A DNA stretch of 64,000 nt from positions 1 through 64,000 of the forward strand of contig NZ_MSIE01000045.1 in the NCBI RefSeq assembly GCF_001921205.1, given 5' to 3'. The notes under the pieces were generated by a model. That model saw nothing but the letters and a program-made list of their open reading frames with translations, did no database searches and was not told where the DNA came from. Below are positions 1 to 7,864 of this stretch, piece after piece (the first letter of the stretch is position 1; every line of letters begins with the position of its first letter). Source of the DNA: Actinophytocola xanthii. GTDB taxonomy: Bacteria > Actinomycetota > Actinomycetes > Mycobacteriales > Pseudonocardiaceae. The position numbers were made by a program, and so were the translations under genes.

Positions 1-30
1 GACCTGGCCACCCTCACCCTCTGGCTTTGA
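1..30 (+). CDS. C-terminal tail of a gene that starts before the window (possible)
   Basis: The first 30 bases read as ten codons ending in TGA (residues DLATLTLWL). No other frame gives a sensible gene end here. The fragment is far too short to identify. It is listed only because the following 130 bases hold no other gene and the sigma-factor gene starts at 164. Confidence 0.25.
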   Translation, partial: DLATLTLWL

Positions 31-163
31 GGACGCTCCCTAGGGACGTGGCCCGTCGGAGGAGCCTCGAACATCTCGTCGGTAGCGTTACCGCGCCGGT
101 GCGAGTCACCGACCGGGCAGCCGACGGTGGCGTGATCGAGATCGTTGTTGATCGGTGTGATCA

Positions 164-679
164 GTGACAGACTCAGTCGAGGACTTCTACCTCTCGACGG
201 CCGAGCGGACCTTCGCAGCCGCACGCAGGGTTTCGGGCAATCTGCATGTCGCCCGGGACGCCACTCACGACGCGTATGTGGTGATGTTGGACCGGTGGGC
301 GGAGCGGATGAACTGTTCCCTTGCCGACAACCAGCGCTATGTGATCGGCATCGCGGTCAAGAAGGTCGCGGACTGGTACCGAGCGCACGGGCGTTTCGTG
401 GCACTGCCCGAGGATGACGACCCACCAGCGGTGGACCATTCCTATGACGACGTGCTCGATCAACTGTCCTTGTGTAAGGAAGTACGCCGGTTTCTGGAGG
501 ACCGACCCGTCGTGTCACGAACAGTCGGCATCCTTTACTTCCTCGAGGACTTCCCACAAGCGGAGATAGCGGAGATCATCGGCATCGATGCGTCTACCGT
601 CCGCACCCACGTGTACCGCCTGCGGAAACAGCTACGGCCAATGGTCGAACGCATCAGCAAGCTGGACGAAAGGAGGTGA
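164..679 (+). CDS. ECF-type RNA polymerase sigma factor
   Basis: 171-residue sigma-70 family protein of ECF size, predicted to redirect RNA polymerase to a small set of promoters. Region 2-like helices occupy about residues 5-75 (AERTFAAARRVSGN, then DATHDAYVVMLDRWA). Region 4 covers about 110-165, with the helix-turn-helix core QAEIAEIIGIDASTVRTHVY. No anti-sigma gene is recognisable next to it; the next gene, 5 bases downstream, encodes an FHA-like protein, so the pair probably forms one operon. Start is a GTG with no strong Shine-Dalgarno sequence. The pair converges on the SIR2/nSTAND1 operon. That it controls this operon is inference only. Confidence 0.8.
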   Translation: MTDSVEDFYLSTAERTFAAARRVSGNLHVARDATHDAYVVMLDRWAERMNCSLADNQRYVIGIAVKKVADWYRAHGRFVALPEDDDPPAVDHSYDDVLDQLSLCKEVRRFLEDRPVVSRTVGILYFLEDFPQAEIAEIIGIDASTVRTHVYRLRKQLRPMVERISKLDERR

Positions 680-684
680 CCGGG

Positions 685-1590
685 ATGGCCGACCACAACG
701 ACGACACGTACGAAGACGAAGCCGCCCGTGAACTGGTTCGTCGGGCGTACGCCGCTGCCCCGGAAACGGGAGACTTCGACGCGTTGGCTGGACTCCAACG
801 GCTTCGGTCCCGCCAGCCGGTCCCGGTGACATCGGGAAGCAACGCCGAGCCCGGCGTGGAGCCCCTCGGCGACGACGGCGGGGGTCTGCTGACCGTGATG
901 TCGGTACACGGCGGATTTCGCATGGCCCGGCGCGAAGGAGCGACCCTCCTGTTTGGCCGGCATGTGAGCAACGTGCAGGTCGCGTTCGGAGTGGACGATC
1001 GGCGTGTGAGCCGGCTACAGGGTGAGGTGGTTTGCCGCGATGGTCAGTGGTGGCTGCGGAACCGCGGCCGAAACCCGATCCGAGCCGACTCTCGGTTCCT
1101 GTTGCCCGGCGACGAGTGGGGTCCGTTGCCGATCGGGCCGGCACAGGTGTTCGTCACTGGTGAGGAGGGCCGGCAGCACATGCTCGCGCTACATGTTGCC
1201 AGCCAGGGGGACTATCGGCGGCACCTGGACCCGGATCACGCGACCTCCCCTCCGCGTGCGTGGCCGCTGGACCAGAAGGAACGACTGGTACTCGTCGTCG
1301 TGTTCCAGCGGTACCTCCGTGGTGACGTGCTCCCCAGGCCGCTGCCTCGGCGGCGGGCCGCCGAACAACTCATGGCACTGGACGCGACCGGCGAATGGAC
1401 GCCGAAGCAGGTCGAGCACGTGATGAGCGCTCTCCGGGAGCGACTGTCCAGCGCCGGTGTTTATGGCCTGACCTTGGAGGATGCTGAAACGCTGTCCCCA
1501 GACAGGTTGCAGCACAACCTGATCACCGAGCTGATGTCGTCCGCGACGCTAAGGCGCACTGACCTGTGGCTGCTCGAACGGACGGAATGA
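685..1590 (+). CDS. FHA-like domain protein paired with the sigma factor
   Basis: About 301 residues. An FHA-like domain spans residues about 66-165: the conserved GR is at 91-92 (LLFGRH) and the second conserved strand is VSRLQGEV around 108-115. The usual SRxH phosphothreonine-contact motif reads SRLQ, so phosphopeptide binding may be altered. The C-terminal third (about 195-300) is helical and resembles a winged-helix segment (KERLVLVVVFQ, then KQVEHVMSALRERL). The ATG at 685 is preferred over the in-frame GTG at 676 because the perfect AAGGAGG at 670-676 lies 8 bases before it. It is cotranscribed with the sigma gene. An adaptor or anti-sigma role is possible but not shown. Confidence 0.65.
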   Translation: MADHNDDTYEDEAARELVRRAYAAAPETGDFDALAGLQRLRSRQPVPVTSGSNAEPGVEPLGDDGGGLLTVMSVHGGFRMARREGATLLFGRHVSNVQVAFGVDDRRVSRLQGEVVCRDGQWWLRNRGRNPIRADSRFLLPGDEWGPLPIGPAQVFVTGEEGRQHMLALHVASQGDYRRHLDPDHATSPPRAWPLDQKERLVLVVVFQRYLRGDVLPRPLPRRRAAEQLMALDATGEWTPKQVEHVMSALRERLSSAGVYGLTLEDAETLSPDRLQHNLITELMSSATLRRTDLWLLERTE

Positions 1591-1668
1591 TCCGTACCTT
1601 CCGCGCCCATGTTGAGCGACGTCGGCGGGCTGCCGACACGCTTCGGTGAGATCGACGTGCGAGCGCGA

Positions 1669-2430
1669 CTACGGCAGCCGTGCGTTCGACCAGAGTTCCT
1701 CGAACTGGTGCGCCCAGTAGCGAAACCACCGGTCGCTGTCGCGGCGGGTCAGCGTGATGTGCATTCTCGAACCGGTGGCCTCGTTACGATAGCCGTGGAA
1801 TTCGACGACGATGCGGCCGTCCCGGTGTGTCGGGTTGATGGCGACGATGCTGAAACCGGGGTTGTAGTCGACGAAGCGGTACGCGAAGTTGCCCGCGACC
1901 TGCCAGGACGACATCCGACGCAGCTGGCTCACGCTGGTGGACAGCGACGCCCGCAAGTCCTGGACGGGGTACTGGAGCGACTCGTCCAGCTGTCTCACGC
2001 CGAGAGCCACGGCCGCCTCGTTGTCCGGGTCGAGCACCGCCACCCGGACATCACCCGTGCCCTTGACCAGCACCAGCTCGCGGATTGCCGTGCAGTGTTG
2101 CGGGTTCAGTAGATTGATCGCAGACGGCGCGAAGATCCACAGCTGTGTCGCGTCGCGCAACAGGCTCGTGAACTGCACGTTGACGAACTCGTCGCGGTCC
2201 GCGAGCAGCCCGTCAACGGTAGGCGCCGGAGCAGCCGGCAGCGTGATCCGGAAGAGCAGCAGGGCCAACGCCGCGAACACCGCCGACCATTTCAGCGCCT
2301 CCGGTACCAGGTCGCCGATCACGCCGAGCGCGGCGAAGACCGCGGCAATCATGGTGACCACGTAGGCGTCGAGATTTCGCCCGGCCCGCACGTCGGACCA
2401 CATCTGGCGCACGGCACGCATGTCGCTCAC
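1669..2430 (-). CDS. Two-TM protein with a PLD-like cytoplasmic domain (putative conflict-system component)
   Basis: 253 residues. Two transmembrane helices lie near the N-terminus (about residues 18-38, AYVVTMIAAVFAALGVIG, and 44-62, KWSAVFAALALLLFRITL). A roughly 180-residue soluble domain follows with an alternating strand/helix pattern (LLRDATQLWIFAPSA, then VRVAVLDPDNEAAVALG) reminiscent of phospholipase-D-like domains of DUF5919 type. No HxKxxxxD motif is visible, so it is probably a sensor or scaffold rather than a nuclease. The GTG start overlaps the upstream stop as GTGA (2427-2430), so it is the last gene of a four-gene translationally coupled operon. The fold assignment is tentative. 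Confidence 0.6.
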   Translation of the reverse strand: MSDMRAVRQMWSDVRAGRNLDAYVVTMIAAVFAALGVIGDLVPEALKWSAVFAALALLLFRITLPAAPAPTVDGLLADRDEFVNVQFTSLLRDATQLWIFAPSAINLLNPQHCTAIRELVLVKGTGDVRVAVLDPDNEAAVALGVRQLDESLQYPVQDLRASLSTSVSQLRRMSSWQVAGNFAYRFVDYNPGFSIVAINPTHRDGRIVVEFHGYRNEATGSRMHITLTRRDSDRWFRYWAHQFEELWSNARLP

Positions 2431-3077
2431 GCTCCCCGCGATCGCCGACGACGGCTGCCCACCATGCCGGCGAGCCCGCCAAGTACCCACAGCGCGACCG
2501 TGAGCACCGTCCAACCGAGCACCGTGATATCGACGGCCACAGTGGCGTCGAGGCGCACCTGCGCCAGTACGGAGCCAAGCGCGAACCCGCCGCACCAGCC
2601 GAAGAACCCATTGCCGAGTCGCCTCAACTGCGCCACCGCGGTGACGAGCAACAGTGCGCTCATCGCGATCTCGCTCGGTCGGATACCGACGAGCATGCCG
2701 TAGTGGTACAGGTCCGCCAGATCCCTGTCGAGGACCCCGATCGCGAGCGCCGTCATGCTGGCCGCCACCCCGAAACCGAGGGACGCCGCAGGAAGGCCCT
2801 TCCCCACGTAGAAGGTCAGGACAGCGCGGCGGATGTCGAACGAGTTCTCCGCCGCCTGCGCGCGGCCCGCGGCGAGCATCTTCGGATCCTGAAGGTCGTC
2901 GATGGCTGCCAGGAGGAACAACGTCAGCACAACCTGCAGCGCAAGCGCGTAGCCGGCCAGCGTCGGGAGCCCGCCCCGCACGGTGGGCTGGGCGACCGGG
3001 GCGAGCAACAACAGCAGGGCGCCGATGACCGTGAACGCGATTGCCGGGGAGCTGAGCCTGTACAGCCGCATCGTCAT
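2427..3077 (-). CDS. Small polytopic membrane protein of the SIR2/nSTAND1 operon
   Basis: 216 residues (214 if the second ATG, at 3071, is used). I do not recognise the family. Four to five hydrophobic segments are visible: AIAFTVIGALLLLLAPVA, YALALQVVLTLFLLAAI, GFGVAASMTALAIGV, IAMSALLLVTAVAQL, and a C-terminal pair around ITVLGWTVLTVALWVLGG. The tail is basic (SRRRRSRGA). The ATG at 3077 overlaps the nSTAND1 stop (ATGA); the ATG at 3071 has better spacing (6 bases) to GGGAGG. Its stop overlaps the next start. It is probably the membrane platform, or possibly a pore-forming effector, of the system; this is inference from the operon. Confidence 0.65.
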   Translation of the reverse strand: MTMRLYRLSSPAIAFTVIGALLLLLAPVAQPTVRGGLPTLAGYALALQVVLTLFLLAAIDDLQDPKMLAAGRAQAAENSFDIRRAVLTFYVGKGLPAASLGFGVAASMTALAIGVLDRDLADLYHYGMLVGIRPSEIAMSALLLVTAVAQLRRLGNGFFGWCGGFALGSVLAQVRLDATVAVDITVLGWTVLTVALWVLGGLAGMVGSRRRRSRGA

Positions 3078-5509
3078 CCTCCCTGGCCCGGTGTCCGGAC
3101 GACCGACAGATCCAATGTGGATCGTCCCTCCGGGGCCTGCGTGTGGCTGAACCAGAACGTGCACCTGGCGTTCCCGGCAACGTAGGCGAGAAGTCGACCG
3201 TTGACGGTGGTCATCACCTCATCCGCTTGCCTGTCGCACAACAGGGACGCGGACAGCTCGGCGGGTAGTTCCGCGGTGAGCACCGCGTCCTCGGCGAGCC
3301 GGACGGCGACGGCGCTCGTCGCCACGTCGGCGTGCAGCCCGACGCGGTAGACGCCGAAGGTGCTCAGCGCGTCGCCGCTGAACGAGCGCACGGACAGTGT
3401 GCACGCGACGCCGCCCAGGTGGTCAGCTGCGCTGGCGAGCACGATGCTGTACTCACCCGGCTGCAGCCTCAGCGGAACGATGCTGGGTTCCGGGCCGAAC
3501 TGGCTTTCGACCGCGGCGTCCTCCTGGGTGTCGTTCCTGGACACGGCCACGTGCGCCGACGGGCTGCATCGGCCCTGGAGCCCGAGCGGCGTGGGGGAGT
3601 CCGGGACGGTGAAGGACACGACCTGGGCGCGGGAGAAACTGAGCGGGATCACCTCGTCCTGGTTCATCGGGCGCGGCCCGGGGAGCCGCTCGCGAAGTAC
3701 CGTCGCGGACGCCGGCGGATCCGTCGACGTCAGGTCCTCCAACTGGAGCACCGTGATCTGGTCGTCGCGCGTACCTTCCACGACGGCCAACTCATCGACG
3801 TAGACCAGCACGTTCCCGCCACTCACGCCCACCAGGTCGCCGCCGTGCACGGACACGAGATGGCGTTCGTGCTCGGCCAGCACCACGCCGAGCCGCCCGT
3901 CGGACACCTCCGACACGCGCTCCGCGCCCTCCGGCATCAGCGGGAGGTCGGAGACCGACAACTGGTAGCTGACCTCGTCATCGGGTCGCTCGGCGCGCAG
4001 CACCACCTCGTACCACCGGTCGGAGCGGGTTCGAGCACCGACGAGCGAGCCCACCGCCGTGCCCGGAACGAGCTCCACCGTGTCCTCCGCGAGAACGTCG
4101 GCCGATCCACCGCGGGGCACCACCCGTAGGGTCAGCGACTGCGCCCGGGTCTGCGGGAGTGCGGAAACCCAGATGTCGACGACGACGGCCTGCTCGCCTC
4201 CCTGGAACGACACCCGGGTCTCGGTCTCTCCCAACGCCCCCGACGTCTCGGCGAGCCTGCCCTCCTCGGTGATCAGCAGGAACGGAAATGCTCCGAGCAG
4301 ACCCAACAAGATCACGAACAACAGTGCCGAGACGCGGCGACGGATCTGAGCCCGCACTCGCAGCCACGCCTCGTTGGACGCGCGTACGCCGTCGGTCATG
4401 CTGTCGTGCGTCAGCTCGACGAGCCGGGAGCCGTGCCGCTGCTCGAGCTGTACCAGCTTCACCTCGGCCAGCCCTGTCAGCAGCGCGTTCGGCAGTCCGG
4501 CGGAGTCCTCCTCACCGACCTGGACGAACGCGCGCCGGCCGGACGACGTGATCAGCCGATGGCTCAGCCACCAGCGGACCGCCGCCTCGGCCCGATGGTT
4601 GTGGCCGACCGCCGCGGCGATCGCGTCGTCCACGAAACGCACCATCGAGTCGGTGAGGCTGACAGCGGAGCCGGAGGCGAGCACGGCCTGCACCGGGCCT
4701 TCCTGCTGCCGCACCTCCTCCCAGAGTTGGCGGCACACGATCTGTAGCTGGATCGTGTTGACGTAGCGGGCGCGTACGTGCGGCCGGACCGGGTCCACCA
4801 GCAACATGTCCATCAACGTCCGCAGGTCGCCGCTGGCAAGGGTGAGGCCCGTCGCCGTGAACGCCGCCCGGACCGCCTCCGTCGCCGCCTCCTCGGACAG
4901 CGGTTCCAGCTGGTAGCGGACGGTCAGACCGTCGTCCGGCAGGAGCCGCTCGTACGGCGCGAGCTCGGCCAGGTAGTCGCTGCGCAGGGCGATGATCGCG
5001 CGCAACCAGGTGTGCCGGTCCAGGGTCGAGGACAGGGTCGCGAAGAACTCCTCCCGCTCCACCCACAGCTCCGGGTCGGCGAATACCTCCTCGAACTGGT
5101 CGAGAACCAGGAGTACACGCCCCGCGGTGTCCGCCGGCCGGCACCGCTCGACCACGTCGTTGAGGTCACCCGGGTCGCCGGAGCCGCCGGAGATCGCGTC
5201 CCGTACGGCGCGGATGAAGGGGTTGGCCACGTTGCCGCCCCCGTCGGTGCGGGCTCCGGTACCAAGGTGCACAGCCGGCAGGACCCTGAAGTCGAACCGC
5301 TGCTCGAGGTGCGGCGCCACACCCGCCTGTACCAGCGACGACTTCCCGGTGCCGGAAGGCGCGTACAGGAGGGTTGTACTGGTCGACAGGACGAGCGAGG
5401 TGAGGTCCTCGATCTCGTTGGTCCGTCCGAAGAACCAGTCCCGCTCGTTCCGGCCGTAGGCCTGCGGCCCGGGAAACGGGTTGGTCTGGCACTGGCTGTC
5501 GACGGTCAC
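3074..5509 (-). CDS. nSTAND1-family NTPase with TM helix and beta-rich extracytoplasmic region
   Basis: 811 residues. A STAND-type P-loop NTPase spans about residues 10-390: Walker A PSGTGKSSLV at 51-60, Walker B VLLVLDQFEEVF at 132-143, and the arginine-sensor-like ALRSDYLAEL at about 174. The winged-helix end SRLVELTHDSMTDGVRASNE (361-380) is typical of nSTAND1. One transmembrane helix follows at about 393-413 (ALLFVILLGLLGAFPFLLI). Roughly 400 beta-rich residues after it have no motif I recognise. STAND NTPases are signal-sensing switches that oligomerise and activate an effector. The GTG start overlaps the SIR2 stop (GTGA), which points to stoichiometric co-production with the NADase. The external domain may be the sensing surface (inference). 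Confidence 0.85.
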   Translation of the reverse strand: MTVDSQCQTNPFPGPQAYGRNERDWFFGRTNEIEDLTSLVLSTSTTLLYAPSGTGKSSLVQAGVAPHLEQRFDFRVLPAVHLGTGARTDGGGNVANPFIRAVRDAISGGSGDPGDLNDVVERCRPADTAGRVLLVLDQFEEVFADPELWVEREEFFATLSSTLDRHTWLRAIIALRSDYLAELAPYERLLPDDGLTVRYQLEPLSEEAATEAVRAAFTATGLTLASGDLRTLMDMLLVDPVRPHVRARYVNTIQLQIVCRQLWEEVRQQEGPVQAVLASGSAVSLTDSMVRFVDDAIAAAVGHNHRAEAAVRWWLSHRLITSSGRRAFVQVGEEDSAGLPNALLTGLAEVKLVQLEQRHGSRLVELTHDSMTDGVRASNEAWLRVRAQIRRRVSALLFVILLGLLGAFPFLLITEEGRLAETSGALGETETRVSFQGGEQAVVVDIWVSALPQTRAQSLTLRVVPRGGSADVLAEDTVELVPGTAVGSLVGARTRSDRWYEVVLRAERPDDEVSYQLSVSDLPLMPEGAERVSEVSDGRLGVVLAEHERHLVSVHGGDLVGVSGGNVLVYVDELAVVEGTRDDQITVLQLEDLTSTDPPASATVLRERLPGPRPMNQDEVIPLSFSRAQVVSFTVPDSPTPLGLQGRCSPSAHVAVSRNDTQEDAAVESQFGPEPSIVPLRLQPGEYSIVLASAADHLGGVACTLSVRSFSGDALSTFGVYRVGLHADVATSAVAVRLAEDAVLTAELPAELSASLLCDRQADEVMTTVNGRLLAYVAGNARCTFWFSHTQAPEGRSTLDLSVVRTPGQGG

Positions 5510-6471
5510 GACGCCACCCGGGGTTTGGGCGACCGCTCGACCCGGCGCAGCAACTCGGCCAGGAAGGGACCGGCGTCGCCCCAGTGAACGTCAACGGACG
5601 AGGACGTCTTGAGGTAGACCTCGAGAAACTTCTCGGCTCGCCTGCGCCGGTCGGGCGGCATCCTGTTGTTGGCCAGCTGGATGCTGATGCTGTTGCGGGC
5701 GTTGTGCGGCTGGATCTTCTGCTGCTTCATGAGGTGGCGCATCAGAACCCGGAAGTTCCAGTCCTCGAGGCTGTAGCCGATGAACAGCAGGTTCGTGTTG
5801 GCCAACGCTCGCCGAACGTAGAGCGGGACCATCGGGTTCTTCTGGTTGTTGCGCTGGGCGAGGCTCACCGTGAAGTCCACGTAGTCGTCCTCGGTGAGCA
5901 GCAGGGAGCTGGGCGTCCGAAGGTGGCCGTGCAGGTGGAAGATCCGGGGGGTCGCGGCGGACTGTTCCCGCCGCGCGGGCCGGCCTGGCTCCGACTCGAA
6001 CTGGTCGTGCCAGCGACATATCTCCACCAGGGGCTGGACACCGGTGATGGACGCGACCGCCCGCTCCAGGTAGTCGTCATAGTTCGTCGTGACGTAGATG
6101 GGCAGGCCGAGCCTGGCCAGGCGCAGGTGGTTCGCCGGGAGCCCGCCGCCGAGTTTCCGCTCGGCAACCCTCTGCTTTCGCTCGAGGTAAGCGCACACCC
6201 GCCGTTTGACGAAGGCCGGTTCGTGCGAGCTCGCGATGTACTGGGCGACCCGGGCGAGGTTGGTGACGTCGTCGAGCGGATACTCGTACCTTCTGGCCAG
6301 CACTTTCGCCAGAAGACCACCGGTCGGGAGGTAGGGGACGGCCACGCCGGCGCCAAGAAAGGGCGTACATTCCCCGTGCACCACCGAATCCACCAGGGTT
6401 TCCCACGTCTCTGGTTTCAGCGACTGCCCGTCCGCGTCGCCCTCGGCCGCGCCGGCGTTCAGAGAACTCAT
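5506..6471 (-). CDS. SIR2-like NAD-hydrolysing effector
   Basis: 321 residues, a SIR2_2-type Rossmann protein. Diagnostic motifs are in order: FLGAGVAVPY (38-47) for dinucleotide binding, VTTNYDDYLERA (127-138) with the conserved Asn, FHLHGH (178-183) with the catalytic His, and FIGYSLEDWNF (230-240). In antiphage systems such as ThsA, DSR and Avs5, this subfamily destroys NAD+ on activation; protein deacetylation is unlikely because no zinc-binding cysteine set is visible. It is first in the operon. The ATG at 6471 lies 11 bases after GGGGAGG, a loose but acceptable spacing. In Avs5, SIR2 and STAND modules are fused; here they are separate genes joined by a 4-base overlap. Confidence 0.85.
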   Translation of the reverse strand: MSSLNAGAAEGDADGQSLKPETWETLVDSVVHGECTPFLGAGVAVPYLPTGGLLAKVLARRYEYPLDDVTNLARVAQYIASSHEPAFVKRRVCAYLERKQRVAERKLGGGLPANHLRLARLGLPIYVTTNYDDYLERAVASITGVQPLVEICRWHDQFESEPGRPARREQSAATPRIFHLHGHLRTPSSLLLTEDDYVDFTVSLAQRNNQKNPMVPLYVRRALANTNLLFIGYSLEDWNFRVLMRHLMKQQKIQPHNARNSISIQLANNRMPPDRRRRAEKFLEVYLKTSSSVDVHWGDAGPFLAELLRRVERSPKPRVAS

Positions 6472-7187
6472 GAGGGCGTCATCCTCCCCGTACCCGCTGC
6501 ATGTGAGGATCCTCGCGCGGGAGCGAGAAAATGTTTCGTCACGTCCCTGGGGCGGGGGGTTTCGCGACTGTTCTGAAACATCTGTCGGCCAACGCCAACC
6601 GAACAACGTCCATTCAGGACAATGGTGCTTCGTAAGCCCACTCGACCATGGGCTGCTCGAGCCGCCGCGGGGCGTGGACCCTCGTGGCGAGGGCGGAGCA
6701 CCTCCGCGGCCACGGCAACGACCGAACCTGACAGCGTGTCCTCCGCGTCGCGGTACGCCGTCGTGTCCGTTCCTCGGATGGTCCGTCGCCATGCGCGTGC
6801 GTGCCCGAGCTCGGCTGAGACATGTACGCACATGGAACACGCTGTAACGGTTCGTCGGCGTCAGCCGACTTCACACGACAAGAGGCAACGTCGATGGCAG
6901 GGGGCGTCGGTGGCGGACCCTGGAAGCCTGTGCCTGATCTGAAACGGCACCTTGGGATCCTTGATGTCGGCATATCAAACGTACCGTTGTCTGGGAAGCG
7001 CCAGCGAGTCGCCTTCGGTGCCCGAATCTGGTGTCTGGGGCGAGGAAGCCGTAGTGGATGTCCGGGCGGCGGTCCAGCGGTCGGGTTGTGTCGAGGGGTG
7101 TCCGAGCTCCCGCGGACTGCGGGGGATCGCGTTCAATTAGACCGGTGGCGTGTAGGGGTTGAACGTATACCTCTACCCTGGTGAGCC
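6472..7187. other. 716-bp gap upstream of the SIR2 operon without a convincing gene
   Basis: No reading frame here has gene-like composition plus a ribosome binding site. It must hold the promoter of the minus-strand SIR2 operon; I see no clear -35/-10 pair. A perfect 10-bp palindrome GAGGATCCTC lies at 6506-6515, just upstream of the SIR2 gene. Confidence 0.5.
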
Positions 7188-7448
7188 ATGAATAGAACAG
7201 ATGCGCAGGCGATCGCGAAATCGGTCTGTGAGGAAGTCGCAGGATGGCCGACGCAGTTGATCGCGGATTTGTTGAATGATAAGCAGCGGCGATCGGTAAG
7301 TTTGAACGGCGTAGATTATACTGTTGTTATAGACGCTCTAGACGAATCCGATGACGAAAATATCATTCACGTCATCGTCTCGGTTGACGACGGCACCGCC
7401 ATGGGTGCGATCCGTCCAGAAGTATGGGGTGCGTGGATTCGATCTTGA
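7188..7448 (+). CDS. Small acidic hypothetical protein, low GC
   Basis: 86 residues, family not recognised. The N-terminal half is helical (AQAIAKSVCEEVAGWPTQLI). A strand-rich acidic half follows (DYTVVIDALDESDDENIIHV). The size and acidity resemble small immunity or antitoxin proteins, but no family motif is visible. Base composition is markedly less GC-rich than the neighbours (for example around 7310-7370), which suggests recent acquisition. ATG start with only a weak GGTGAG upstream. It lies between the SIR2 operon and the tRNA. Confidence 0.6.
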   Translation: MNRTDAQAIAKSVCEEVAGWPTQLIADLLNDKQRRSVSLNGVDYTVVIDALDESDDENIIHVIVSVDDGTAMGAIRPEVWGAWIRS

Positions 7449-7573
7449 CCGTCGCTCTCGCGGAAGCGATACGTCTTCCGGCGCCGGTCGACGACAACAT
7501 CGCCCGCCCGTGCCGCATGATCACCAGCGGTAGGCCGATGAGCGCCGGCCTCTCGGGGCTTCTCGCCGAGTAA
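7445..7573 (+). CDS. Possible 42-residue coupled ORF
   Basis: A TTG overlaps the stop of the preceding gene (TTGA at 7445-7448) and opens 42 codons (TVALAEAIRLPAPVDDNIAR at the start) ending in TAA at 7571. The composition looks coding. It may be a genuine translationally coupled small gene or the leftover of a broken one. No function can be proposed. Confidence 0.3.
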   Translation: MTVALAEAIRLPAPVDDNIARPCRMITSGRPMSAGLSGLLAE

Positions 7574-7864
7574 ACCCACACCCGTTCGACGGGGTGCTCG
7601 CTCAGCGACGCCAACGAGCGGCGCGCCCAACTCCGCACCCAGCGCGGACAGCTCGAAGCACAGCTCGTAGAAGTCGAACAGCGCATCCTGCCCGCAACCT
7701 GCCGGGTCACTCTCACCGGGCCCACCATCACCGCCGCGAGCCGGACCGCCCACGACGCGGCAGTCGTCTCGCTCGGCAACGCGCGACAGCGTCGTGATCA
7801 GCGCAAACAAGCCGACAGGGAACCGGAGTCACCCGTAACGGGCGGCGACCTGTTCCCATCCTCG
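7574..7864 (+). pseudogene. 5'-truncated coding remnant abutting the tRNA
   Basis: From 7601 onward one frame reads as a charged, coiled-coil-like protein (SDANERRAQLRTQRGQLEAQ at its start, later TITAASRTAHDAAVVSLGNA). It has no start codon after the TAA at 7571, and it reads straight into the antisense of the tRNA gene. It is best explained as the tail of a gene truncated by recombination at the tRNA, for example from an integrated element. The family is not recognised. Confidence 0.45.

Noticed and set aside
5506-6471. Protein deacetylase (true sirtuin) role for the SIR2 protein
   Set aside because: No four-cysteine zinc module is visible; the motifs and STAND partner fit the NADase defence subfamily better.
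6614-7184. Several 100-120-codon frames on both strands between the SIR2 gene and the low-GC gene
   Set aside because: Mutually overlapping, low-complexity, without ribosome binding sites.
7367-7810. 147- and 135-codon minus-strand frames left of the tRNA
   Set aside because: They lie opposite the coding-like remnant on the + strand and show no domain or ribosome binding site.
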